Source: JACVRW01 sp036407035 (GTDB lineage: Bacteria > Actinomycetota > Thermoleophilia > Solirubrobacterales > Thermoleophilaceae). From it: DNA of 64,000 bases. A program made the translations under genes and the position numbers. Positions 33,294 through 41,090 of this stretch are shown one piece after another; position 1 is the first letter of the stretch, and the number at the start of each line of letters is the position of its first letter. Where the stretch lies: NCBI GenBank assembly GCA_036407035.1, contig DASXAA010000168.1, positions 1 through 64,000 on the forward strand, written 5' to 3'. The notes below the pieces were generated by a model. That model had not been told where the DNA came from. It saw nothing but the letters and a program-made list of their open reading frames with translations, and ran no database searches.

Positions 33294-34207
33294 GCGCGCG
33301 GATGAGCCCGCGCATAGGCCGTTTTCAGGCGCCTCGACTCTACCCGAGTGTAGGTCTGCGTCGTGCTGATTGAGGCGTGCCCCAGCAGATCCTGGATGGA
33401 GCGCAGATCCGCGCCACCCTCCAGCAGATGTGTCGCGAACGAGTGGCGCAGCGTGTGAGGCGATACGCCACCCTGGAGCGCGGCGCGCCGCACCTGGATC
33501 CCCAGCCGGCGGCGCACGTCCGAGGTCGAGAGCCGCCGGCCGGACTTCGACAGGAAGAGCGCCGGGTCCGTCTCCCCGGCCGCGGCGAGCGCCGGGCGGG
33601 CGCGCGTCACGTAGTCGTCGAGCGCCCTCCAGGCGTGCTCGCCGACGGGAACCACGCGGGTCTTGCCGCCCTTGCCCTCCACCCTTATCTCCTCGGCATC
33701 GAAGGCGAGCGACTGGAGGTCCAGGTTCACGAGCTCCTCGGCGCGCAGTCCGGCGGCGTAGGCGAGCTCGAAGAGGGCGCGGTCGCGCAGCTCGAGCGGC
33801 GTGCCGCCGGGGATCTGCTCGAGCAGTTCGGCCACCTCGCCCGGCTTCAGCACGCGCGGGAGGTACTTGTCGCGCTTCGGCGCGGCGACCAGGTCGGCCG
33901 GGTTGGCGGCCAGCTCGCCGCGCTCCACGAGGCGGCGGTAGAAGGCGCGAACCGCCGCGAGCTTGCGCGCCACCGTTGACTTGGTGGCCCCGCGCTCGCT
34001 CAGCACGCCCGCGAAGCGGCGCAGCTCGCGGTGGCCGAGGTCCTTCGGGCCGAGGTCGTGCCCGGCCGCCCACTCGGCGAGCTGCGACACGTCCACGCCG
34101 TAGGCGTAGCGGGTCTTCTCCGCCGCGCCACCCGCCCGCAGGCCGTCATCGAACGCCCGCAGGGCCTGCTGCCATTCTGTCTGCGTGGGTGTGTTCTTCG
34201 TCAACAC
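33290..34207 (-). CDS. xerC: Tyrosine recombinase XerC/XerD
   Basis: A 305-residue site-specific recombinase with an N-terminal SAM-like core-binding domain and a C-terminal catalytic domain. The active-site residues are present: Arg in AAGLRAEEL, Lys in EGKGGKTR, HxxR in PHTLRHSFATHLL, His in LGHASISTTQTY and the final nucleophilic Tyr. The length and the position beside other housekeeping genes suggest the chromosome-dimer resolvase rather than a phage integrase; whether it is XerC or XerD cannot be told. GTG start; the 5' end overlaps a small divergent gene by 23 bases. Confidence 0.88.
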   Translation of the reverse strand: MLTKNTPTQTEWQQALRAFDDGLRAGGAAEKTRYAYGVDVSQLAEWAAGHDLGPKDLGHRELRRFAGVLSERGATKSTVARKLAAVRAFYRRLVERGELAANPADLVAAPKRDKYLPRVLKPGEVAELLEQIPGGTPLELRDRALFELAYAAGLRAEELVNLDLQSLAFDAEEIRVEGKGGKTRVVPVGEHAWRALDDYVTRARPALAAAGETDPALFLSKSGRRLSTSDVRRRLGIQVRRAALQGGVSPHTLRHSFATHLLEGGADLRSIQDLLGHASISTTQTYTRVESRRLKTAYARAHPRA

Positions 34208-34457
34208 GGAGGACGGGCGGGTGGCGACCCTCGGTCAGCTGACCGAGGCGGGTCTGCTGGACGAGCTGGACCACGCGGTGAAGCCCTGGCATCCGATCCA
34301 GGGCCCGAGCGACGCCTCCACCATGTGGTACGCCGTACTGCGCAAGCGGGTGCGGGGCGTGTTCATCGGCACGCTCTGCATTCGACACACCGGCCGCCAA
34401 GCCTCCCTGGAGGAGGACGGGTGGGAGGAGATCCCGGTCGCAGAAATCGGGACCTGA
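34185..34457 (+). CDS. Small unknown protein divergent from xerC
   Basis: A 90-residue acidic protein (start VFFVNTEDGRVATLGQ, middle WYAVLRKRVRGVFIG). No family is recognised. Its GTG (34185; alternative 34191) lies inside the xerC start region on the opposite strand. Support comes from a folded-looking composition and from a long inverted repeat starting exactly at its stop codon. Confidence 0.5.
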   Translation: MGVFFVNTEDGRVATLGQLTEAGLLDELDHAVKPWHPIQGPSDASTMWYAVLRKRVRGVFIGTLCIRHTGRQASLEEDGWEEIPVAEIGT

Positions 34458-34553
34458 CGGGCTCGGGAGCGGCGCTGCCAAGGAAGCAGGCCCGAAGTCG
34501 TGCTGGGCACGACGAGGGCCGATGACGCAGGCAGCGGCGTTCCCGAGCCGTCA
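34455..34553. terminator. Long inverted repeat between two convergent stop codons
   Basis: Arms 34455-34479 and 34530-34553 pair over 24 positions with two mismatches and one bulged G. Each arm begins with the TGA stop codon of the gene that runs into it. Inside lie further stems: GGCCC/GGGCC (34489-34493 with 34516-34520) and GTCGTGC/GCACGAC (34497-34503 with 34507-34513). The whole gap is thus one nested cruciform, best explained as a bidirectional terminator. No T-run is present. Confidence 0.65.
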
Positions 34554-35588
34554 GGCGATGTAGATGGGGGCGCCGACGGGGACCTGGTCGTAGAGCTCGA
34601 TCACGTCCGGGATCGCCATCCGGATGCAGCCGTGCGAGGCCGCGTGGCCGAGCGAGTAGGTCTCGTCGGTGCCGTGGATGCCGGCGCCGTCGAAGATGCC
34701 GAGCCAGCGGGCCTTGAGCGGGTTCTCGGGCGTGCCGCCCGGGACGACCGTGCCGGCGAGGGAGCCCGCCCACGCGCTGTTCGGCACGCTCCATGCCGGG
34801 TCCACGGCCTTGTTCTGGATGTGGTAGATGCCCGCCGGGGTGTCGAAGCCCACCGCGCCGACGGCAACCGTGTATGCCTTCGCCAGCTGAAGCTTCTTGT
34901 AGAGGCGCAGCTGGAAGTTGGCCCGGTCCGCTACGAGCAGCACCGGGTACTTCTTCGCGAGGTCCGCGCGCGTGACCTTCGGCTCCACGTGCCGCACGGC
35001 GGCGCGCACGCGGCGCTCGACCCCCGGCACCGTCAGCGCCTGCGCGATCCGGCGCTCGAGCCGAGCCGACCGCACACGGATCCCCACCTTCTCCTTGACC
35101 TTCTCGAGCGAGGGGAAGTCGAGCGTGGCGTCCTGCGCCGGGTGGTTGACCTGCTTGGCCACTCGCTGAACGAGCTTGTCGACCGCCGGCCGTGAGTAGC
35201 TCACGCGAGCGGGCACCTGCGCGGTCTCCTCGCCGCCCGTCAGGTCGCGCGCGACCCTGGTCACGATGCTGCCGTCGCGGCTCTTCTGGAGGGCCTCGTC
35301 GACCATGCCGTCGATGTCCGCCTTCACGCCGGCGTCGTGCGCGGAGAGCGTGAACCGCGTGCCCTTGTAGAAGACGACGACGGGGCGCTCGAGCGGCCTC
35401 TGGAGCTCTCGGCGCACCACGCGGCGGGCCTCGTCCACCCGCATGCCGCCGAGGTCCACGCCGGCGACGGTCACGCCCTTGGCGATCAGGTCGTCGCGCG
35501 AGGAGTCGTAGGCGTACGCCGCCGCGATGGCGCCTCCCAGGAGGAGCAACAGGACCGCCGTGACCAGGATTACCGACTTGTGCCTCAT
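34551..35588 (-). CDS. L,D-transpeptidase (YkuD domain) with N-terminal membrane anchor
   Basis: A 345-residue envelope enzyme making 3-3 peptidoglycan cross-links or attaching proteins. An N-terminal membrane helix (VILVTAVLLLLLGGAIAAAYA) is followed by a VanW/PG_binding_4-like region and a C-terminal YkuD domain with GIHGTDETYSLGHAASHGCI, nucleophile Cys321 in SHGCIRM. ATG start with the leader described separately. It converges with the small unknown gene. Confidence 0.92.
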   Translation of the reverse strand: MRHKSVILVTAVLLLLLGGAIAAAYAYDSSRDDLIAKGVTVAGVDLGGMRVDEARRVVRRELQRPLERPVVVFYKGTRFTLSAHDAGVKADIDGMVDEALQKSRDGSIVTRVARDLTGGEETAQVPARVSYSRPAVDKLVQRVAKQVNHPAQDATLDFPSLEKVKEKVGIRVRSARLERRIAQALTVPGVERRVRAAVRHVEPKVTRADLAKKYPVLLVADRANFQLRLYKKLQLAKAYTVAVGAVGFDTPAGIYHIQNKAVDPAWSVPNSAWAGSLAGTVVPGGTPENPLKARWLGIFDGAGIHGTDETYSLGHAASHGCIRMAIPDVIELYDQVPVGAPIYIA

Positions 35589-35720
35589 GCGAGTGTCACG
35601 GCCGTGGCCGCGCGGGGCAAAGTGTAGGGACCGAGGGGGCGGATCCCCACCGGTGAACAGGCACTTGCGTCCCCTTTCGGGGTGGAACCTGCGCTGAATG
35701 GGGCGTCGGCGGGCGGTTTT
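35589..35720 (-). promoter_or_regulatory. Structured leader of the L,D-transpeptidase gene
   Basis: On the minus strand the leader contains CCCCGAAAGGGG (35671-35682), a four-pair stem with a GAAA tetraloop, followed by ACGCAAGTGCC, and enclosed by CAGG/CCTG (35688-35691 with 35658-35661). A palindrome CACCGGTG (35648-35655) follows. GAAA loop plus GGGGACGCAA resembles the core of class-I cyclic-di-GMP (GEMM) RNAs, but the remaining conserved bases do not match fully. It may also serve as terminator of the epimerase gene upstream. Confidence 0.4.
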
Positions 35721-37175
35721 CTAGACGCCCGACCCCGTGCGAGCGAGCACCGAGTCGATGGCGCCCAGCACCCGCTCGCGGGCGCCGTGGTCGCGCTCGT
35801 AGTCGCGCAGCGTGACGAGGTCGTTGCGCTCGAGGGAGCCGAGCAGCGCGATGACCTCCTCGGCCTCGAGGTCGTCGTAGTGGGCGACCGGGGGCACGGG
35901 GGGCGGTGGGTCCGCGGTCGCGGGGGGCCGGGGCGGGTCCTCCGGCGGGTCCGCGGGCGCCGGGGGCCGGGGCCGTTCCTCCCGCGGGTCCGCAGGCGCA
36001 GGGGGCCGGGGCCGGTCCTCCGGCTCGCCCGCCTCGGCGCGTTCCTCCTCCCCCGCGTTCTCCTGCGCGAGGGTGTCGAGCAGCCGCCTCAGCTCGGCGA
36101 CCTGGTCGCGGCTGAGGTTCCCGCCGGCGTCTCCCCGCGGGCGGCGCACGTGCGGGCTCCAGCGCAGGAACTCCTCGACCTCGCGCTCGTAGCGGTATGG
36201 CTCTTGGGCGCCGCGCACGAGCGGGTGCAGCCGCAGGTGCTCGCCGAGCGCCGCGACAGCCTCCCGGCTCGTGTACTGGTAGACGAAGCCGGCCGCCTTG
36301 TAGCGGCGGTTGTCCACGCCGCGCCCGAACCGGAGCTGCCCGAGCATCTCCGGCGTCAGCTTGACCCCGAGCCGCCGCAGCACCGATGCCGCGAGCCCGG
36401 TGCCGATCGGCGGCAGGACGGGCGCGTACGGCTTGCCGAGCACGCCGGCCACCTCGCTCAGCGCGAGCACCCCGTCGCCGGCGACGTTGAACGTGCCGGG
36501 CAGCCTGTGCTTGGCGGCGTGCTCGAGCGCGTGCACCACGTCGTCCTCGTGGACGAACTGGTAGCGGGGGTCGAACCCGAGGATCATCGGCACGACCGGG
36601 AGGCTGAACAGGCCGATATGCGACGTGTTCACGTCAGGGCCGAGCACGTTCGCGAAGCGCAGGATCGTCACCGACGCCTCGGGGTTCTGCTCGGCGAACT
36701 CGCGCAGCGACGCCTCCGCCTCCACGACGTCGCGCTCGACCGGCGTGCGCGGCGGGTGCGGGCGACCCATGGTCTCGTCGAAGAAGGCGGGGTCGTCCTG
36801 CTCGGAGCCGTAGAAATGGGTCGAGGACTTGAACACGACCTTGTTCACGGGCGAGTCGCTGCCGCTGCAGGCGGCGAGGATGTTCATCGTCCCGATGACG
36901 TTGTTCTCGTGGGCGAGCGCCGGCGTGGTGGTAGCGGAGTCGACCACGAGCCGCGTGTCCACGACCGTGTCGATCGCGGCGGCCTCGACCACCCTCCGCA
37001 GGAGGGCATGCTGCGCGCCGACCTTCACGTACTCGGTGCGCTCGAGCTCGACGCTCGGCTCCTCGCTGTCCACGCCGATGATCGCCTCGATCTCGGGGAA
37101 CGCCTCGAGCGCCTGTGCGAGGCGACCGCCCCAGTAGGTCGACAGGCCCGTGATGAGGATCCGCTTCGACGGCAC
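35721..37175 (-). CDS. NAD-dependent epimerase/dehydratase with proline-rich tail
   Basis: A 484-residue protein. Residues 1 to about 330 are an extended SDR: ILITGLSTYWGGRLAQALE in place of the usual GxxGxxG, VFKSSTHFYGSEQDD, then ILRFANVLGPDV. Residues about 372-430 are a disordered stretch repeating RPRPPAPADP-like units, and the last ~50 residues are again helical (VIALLGSLERNDLVTLRDYE). The GTG lies two bases after the acyltransferase stop, so both are one transcript; a role in lipid or envelope precursor metabolism is an inference from that. Confidence 0.82.
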   Translation of the reverse strand: MPSKRILITGLSTYWGGRLAQALEAFPEIEAIIGVDSEEPSVELERTEYVKVGAQHALLRRVVEAAAIDTVVDTRLVVDSATTTPALAHENNVIGTMNILAACSGSDSPVNKVVFKSSTHFYGSEQDDPAFFDETMGRPHPPRTPVERDVVEAEASLREFAEQNPEASVTILRFANVLGPDVNTSHIGLFSLPVVPMILGFDPRYQFVHEDDVVHALEHAAKHRLPGTFNVAGDGVLALSEVAGVLGKPYAPVLPPIGTGLAASVLRRLGVKLTPEMLGQLRFGRGVDNRRYKAAGFVYQYTSREAVAALGEHLRLHPLVRGAQEPYRYEREVEEFLRWSPHVRRPRGDAGGNLSRDQVAELRRLLDTLAQENAGEEERAEAGEPEDRPRPPAPADPREERPRPPAPADPPEDPPRPPATADPPPPVPPVAHYDDLEAEEVIALLGSLERNDLVTLRDYERDHGARERVLGAIDSVLARTGSGV

Positions 37176-37177
37176 GG

Positions 37178-38077
37178 CTATCCGAACCAGACCGACTTGC
37201 GCTTCGCCAGCATGTCCCAGAGGTTCTCCTGGATCCGCGCGCGGGTCTCGTGCGCGACCGTCTGCACGAGCGCCTTGTCCTCGTACATACCCTGTTCGTC
37301 GAACCGGATCGGGTCGAGGAAGCGGATCCTGAACTTGGCCGGCAGGTAGCCGAGCATGCCGAGCAGCCCGAAGTGCGGGAAGGTCGGCGTGATCGGGAAG
37401 TAGAGCAGCCCGGTGAGGCGCTTCATCAGGCCGATCTGGGCGAACACCGGCGCGGCCTCCTCCGCCCCGACGACGCACACCGGCACGATCGGCGCCCGCG
37501 CGCGCATGGCGGCCTCGACGAAGCCGCCGCGCCCGAAGCGGCGCAGCCGGTAGCGGTCCCTGTAGAGCTTCTCGGTGCCCTTGCGCCCCTCCGGGAACAC
37601 GAGCACGAGCTGCTCCTCGTCGTAGAGCAGGCGATGCACGTTCGCGGGGTGGGCCGCCACGCAGCCGAGCTTCGGGATCAGCATGCTGAAACCGGGGAAG
37701 CCCTTGAAGAAGTGCTCGACGGTGATGTTCACGTCGCGCGGGTGCGGGTGCTCCTCGCGGATCGCCTTGGCGATCATCGCGGCGTCCGGCGGCAGGGCGC
37801 CGGAGTGGTTCGACACGAGCAGCGCGCCGCCTGCCGTGGGGACGTTCTCGATCCCCTCGACCTCCGCCCGGAACCAGTAGCGGTAGAAGAAGTCGTAGAG
37901 GGTGCGGTCGAAGAGTCCCTCGACCCGCTCGGACCGGCCCCAGTCGTTGAGGCGGCGCTCGGGCTCCACCCCGGGCAGGTAGCGGCGCAGCTCCTCGCGG
38001 AGGGCGAGCTCGGTCGGCTCCGGGGCGTCCGGCTCGGGCCGGCGGGGCGCAAGGGGCGTACGGGCACGTTCGGACAT
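37178..38077 (-). CDS. Lysophospholipid acyltransferase family (PlsC-like)
   Basis: A 299-residue glycerolipid acyltransferase homologue. The catalytic block reads VSNHSGALPPDAAMI; the spacing between His and Asp is six residues rather than the classical four, as in a family variant. VFPEGRKG is the second conserved block. It probably acylates a lysolipid or glycolipid at the membrane. The ATG at 38077 was chosen; an upstream in-frame start (38119) would add 14 residues. It is followed after two bases by the epimerase gene. Confidence 0.85.
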   Translation of the reverse strand: MSERARTPLAPRRPEPDAPEPTELALREELRRYLPGVEPERRLNDWGRSERVEGLFDRTLYDFFYRYWFRAEVEGIENVPTAGGALLVSNHSGALPPDAAMIAKAIREEHPHPRDVNITVEHFFKGFPGFSMLIPKLGCVAAHPANVHRLLYDEEQLVLVFPEGRKGTEKLYRDRYRLRRFGRGGFVEAAMRARAPIVPVCVVGAEEAAPVFAQIGLMKRLTGLLYFPITPTFPHFGLLGMLGYLPAKFRIRFLDPIRFDEQGMYEDKALVQTVAHETRARIQENLWDMLAKRKSVWFG

Positions 38078-38217
38078 GGCGGCCGATTCTGGCAGGAGGC
38101 CTGCGGGGCCGCGTTGCAAGGGCGTGTGGCAGCGCCGGCGCCGGCTGGGGCGCGGGGGCGCCGCCGCCTGGCCGCGCGGGGCGGGCGGGCGGCTGGGGCC
38201 GCGTTACGATCGCGCCG

Positions 38218-38934
38218 GTGCGAGCCAAGGACGAGGTCAGGCGCGACGTTTGGCGCGCGATGGACCGCGAGGGTGTCTCGCGCTTCCCGGGCGCCGAGGG
38301 CCGGATCCCCAACTTCGCCGGCGCCAAGGGGGCGGCCGAGCGGCTGGCACGGCACCCCGCCTGGACCGGCGCCCACACCGTTAAGGTGAACCCGGACTCG
38401 CCCCAGACGCACGCCCGCCGCCTAGCGCTCGCACAGGGCAAGCTGCTCGTGATGGCGGTGCCGCGCCTGCGCGACCAGCATCCCTTCCGCCTCCTCGACC
38501 CGACGAAGCTCGAGCCCAAGGAGGTCGGCGAGGCGGCGACGATCAAGGGCGCCCTGAAGCACGGCCAGGTCATCGACCTCGACCAGGTCCCCGAGCTCGA
38601 CCTCGTGCTGACTGGATCCGTGGCGGTCAACCTGAAGGGCGCCCGCATCGGCAAGGGCGGCGGCTTCTCCGACCTCGAGTACGGGCTGCTCTGCGAGAGC
38701 GGCAAGATCGACCGCCGGACCGTGATAGCCACGACCGTCCACCCGATCCAGATCCTCCGCGAGAACCTCCTGATGACCGGGCACGACATCCCCGTCAACC
38801 TGATCGCCACGCCGCGCGCCGTCATCGAGGTGGACGGGGCCTACAAGCGACCGCAGGGCCTCCTGTGGGATCACCTGCAACCGCCGCAGATCCACGAGAT
38901 CCCGGTCCTCGAGCGCTACGGATATGCCGGATAG
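38218..38934 (+). CDS. 5-formyltetrahydrofolate cyclo-ligase-like protein
   Basis: A 238-residue protein resembling the archaeal/actinobacterial form of the 5-FTHF cyclo-ligase family: an N-terminal basic helix (KDEVRRDVWRAMDREGV), LLVMAVPRLRD, and the ATP-binding glycine loop IGKGGGFSDLEYGLL. The classical enzyme converts 5-formyl-THF to methenyl-THF; members of this subgroup may have a different substrate. GTG start. Its stop lies right against the HAD gene stop. Confidence 0.75.
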   Translation: MRAKDEVRRDVWRAMDREGVSRFPGAEGRIPNFAGAKGAAERLARHPAWTGAHTVKVNPDSPQTHARRLALAQGKLLVMAVPRLRDQHPFRLLDPTKLEPKEVGEAATIKGALKHGQVIDLDQVPELDLVLTGSVAVNLKGARIGKGGGFSDLEYGLLCESGKIDRRTVIATTVHPIQILRENLLMTGHDIPVNLIATPRAVIEVDGAYKRPQGLLWDHLQPPQIHEIPVLERYGYAG

Positions 38935-39531
38935 CTAGCTGCTCGCAGGCCCACCCCCGTCGGTTCCGAATTCCCGCAGGACGGGCGCCAGCTGGTCGGC
39001 CAGATCGGCCCAGTCGCGCGCGCCGATCACCCCTTCGTTCGCCACGAGGTCCTCGTTCCAGGGGTGGAGGAGTGTGGCCGGCACGATCCCCGCCTCCCGC
39101 GCCCGCACGATGTTGACCGGGCTGTCGTCGACCAGCACCTGGATGCCGAGGTCCACGCAGCGGGTGACCTTGTCGAACGAGCAGTGGAGGTCGTCGTAGG
39201 GCAGGCCGATCGCGTCGAGCCACCGTGCCGTGGCGGCCGCGGCGTCGCGGCGGCGGTGGCTCGTGACGTGGATCCAGTGGCCGTCGTCGTGCCAGGCCCG
39301 CACGGTCTCGACCGCGCCGGTGTACGGCACGCCCGCGGCGATGTTCTCGTCCGAGTGCGTCTCCTCGACGCAGTGGATGACCGCGTCGCGCTCGAGCGCG
39401 GTGATGCCCCAGTCGCGCTGCTCCTCGTACGGGAGGTCGATCCCGTAGCGCTCCTGCACGACCCGTTGGAGCAGGTCCCAGTACTGGTGGAGCGTCGAGT
39501 CTATGTCCAGCGCGATCCTCGCCACGGGCAC
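38935..39531 (-). CDS. HAD-superfamily phosphatase (5'-nucleotidase-like)
   Basis: A 198-residue HAD hydrolase. Motif I is ALDIDSTL with the catalytic aspartates at about residues 9 and 11, motif II is HVTSHRRRD, and motif IV is VLVDDSPVN. The cap pattern resembles NT5C-type 5'-nucleotidases. The GTG at 39531 (or 39525) lies only 14 bases from the divergent hydrolase start, so their promoters must overlap. Confidence 0.8.
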   Translation of the reverse strand: MPVARIALDIDSTLHQYWDLLQRVVQERYGIDLPYEEQRDWGITALERDAVIHCVEETHSDENIAAGVPYTGAVETVRAWHDDGHWIHVTSHRRRDAAAATARWLDAIGLPYDDLHCSFDKVTRCVDLGIQVLVDDSPVNIVRAREAGIVPATLLHPWNEDLVANEGVIGARDWADLADQLAPVLREFGTDGGGPASS

Positions 39532-39545
39532 GTACAGTAAGGCCG

Positions 39546-40556
39546 ATGCCGAAGAAGTTCGCCCCCCCAGCAGCCCCGGCCGCGCCGTGGCGTGCACGCC
39601 GCGCGGACGCGGACTACGGCGTCACGGCGAAGCCCGACTGGCGCGAGATCGACTGGCTCGCTCACCTTAGGCAGGCGGACGTCGGCGGCATGAAGCTCAA
39701 CTACGTGGACATCGGCCCGACCGGCGTCGCGCCGGACCGACCGGAGCGCGAGCCCGTGGTGTTCGTCCACGGCCTCGGCGGCCAATGGCAGAACTGGCTC
39801 GAGAACATCCCGCGGGTCGCCCTCGAGCGGCGTGTGATCGCGCCCGACCTGCCGGGATTCGGGATCTCGGAGCCGCCGCCGGGCAAGATGTCGATTCCCG
39901 GCTACGGAAGCTGCGTCGACGCCCTCTGCGACCAGCTGGGTCTCGGCGAGGTGGCGATGGTCGGTAACTCGATGGGCGGTTTCATAACCGCGGAGGTCGC
40001 GATCCAGTTCCCGGCGCGAGTCTCGCGTCTCGTGCTCGTGTCGGCGGCGGGCATCTCGAGCGCGGAGTCCGCCCGGGCGCCGATCCTGACCGTGGGGCGG
40101 GTCGCGGCGGCGCTCGCCACGTATGCCGTGGCCCGCTACCGCTCGCTCGCGTCGCGGGCCATGACCCGGCAGTTCTCGCTTGCGCTGGTGGCGCGGCACC
40201 CGGCTCTGCTCAGGGCCGATCTCACATACGAGGGCTTCTACAAGGGCGGCGGCAAGCCGGGGCTCGTGGATGCACTGCGCGCGAACCTCGAGTACGACTT
40301 CCGCGAGCGGCTGCCCGATGTGCGTGTGCCGACACTGATCGTCTGGGGCGAGAAGGACTCGGTCATCCCGGTGCGGGACGCGCAGGAGTACGAGCGGCTG
40401 ATCCCCGACTCCCGCAAGCTCGTGATGCGGGACACAGGGCACGTCCCGATGGCCGAGCGGCCGACGGCTTTCAATGACGCGCTCATGGGCTTCCTCGAGG
40501 AGTCCGGCCCCGCGGAGGAGGCCGAGGCCGTCGAGGGCGAGAGCGCGGTGGCGTAG
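39546..40556 (+). CDS. Alpha/beta hydrolase
   Basis: A 336-residue alpha/beta-fold hydrolase with a complete triad: nucleophile Ser142 in VGNSMGGF, the acid in VWGEKDSVIPV and the histidine in RDTGHVPMAERP. The oxyanion loop HGLGGQWQNW is also visible. The substrate (ester, lactone or halide) is unknown. It is followed within seven bases by two PH-domain genes in the same direction. The last ~15 residues are acidic. Confidence 0.87.
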   Translation: MPKKFAPPAAPAAPWRARRADADYGVTAKPDWREIDWLAHLRQADVGGMKLNYVDIGPTGVAPDRPEREPVVFVHGLGGQWQNWLENIPRVALERRVIAPDLPGFGISEPPPGKMSIPGYGSCVDALCDQLGLGEVAMVGNSMGGFITAEVAIQFPARVSRLVLVSAAGISSAESARAPILTVGRVAAALATYAVARYRSLASRAMTRQFSLALVARHPALLRADLTYEGFYKGGGKPGLVDALRANLEYDFRERLPDVRVPTLIVWGEKDSVIPVRDAQEYERLIPDSRKLVMRDTGHVPMAERPTAFNDALMGFLEESGPAEEAEAVEGESAVA

Positions 40557-40562
40557 CCGGCC

Positions 40563-41090
40563 TTGGACGGCGAGACGCCGGAGGCCGCACGACCGGAGGA
40601 GCTGGATGCGGCGAGGGCCGCCGGCGGCCACACTCCCGAGCCCACGCGTCGCCTCCCCCGCGAGGCGCGGCGCTACTTCGTGCTCCAGGCGCTCGTCTGG
40701 ACGGTGCCCGTCGCCGTCGCGGGAACGCTCGGCGGCGGGGCGATCGGGGGCCTCGGCGGGGCGGCGCTCGCGATCGCGGCCCTGCTCGTCGCGGGCGTCG
40801 GGTCGGTGCCGCTGCCGTTCATCAGGTGGCGCAGATGGCGCTACGAGGTGCGCGAGGAGGAGCTCGACCTGCTGCGCGGTGCGCTCGTCGTGACCCGCAC
40901 CCTGATCCCGATGACGCGCGTGCAGCACGTCGACACGCGACGCACGGTGATCTCCGACCTGTTCGAGCTGCGCGCCGTCGTGGTGCACACCGCCGCGGGG
41001 TCGCACGAGATACCCGCCCTGCGCCCCGGCGAGGCCGCCGCGATCCGCGACCGGATCGCCCACCTCGCGCGGACCCCGGATGACGTCTGA
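40563..41090 (+). CDS. Membrane protein with bacterial PH domain (YdbS-like)
   Basis: A 175-residue protein: two membrane helices (ALVWTVPVAVAGTLGGGAIG and AALAIAALLVAGVGSVPL) followed by a bPH2 domain (YEVREEELDLLRGALVV, IPMTRVQHVDT). Pairs of such proteins (YdbS/YdbT) occur together in many bacteria; their biochemical role is not settled. TTG start. It overlaps the next gene by 11 bases. Confidence 0.8.
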   Translation: MDGETPEAARPEELDAARAAGGHTPEPTRRLPREARRYFVLQALVWTVPVAVAGTLGGGAIGGLGGAALAIAALLVAGVGSVPLPFIRWRRWRYEVREEELDLLRGALVVTRTLIPMTRVQHVDTRRTVISDLFELRAVVVHTAAGSHEIPALRPGEAAAIRDRIAHLARTPDDV

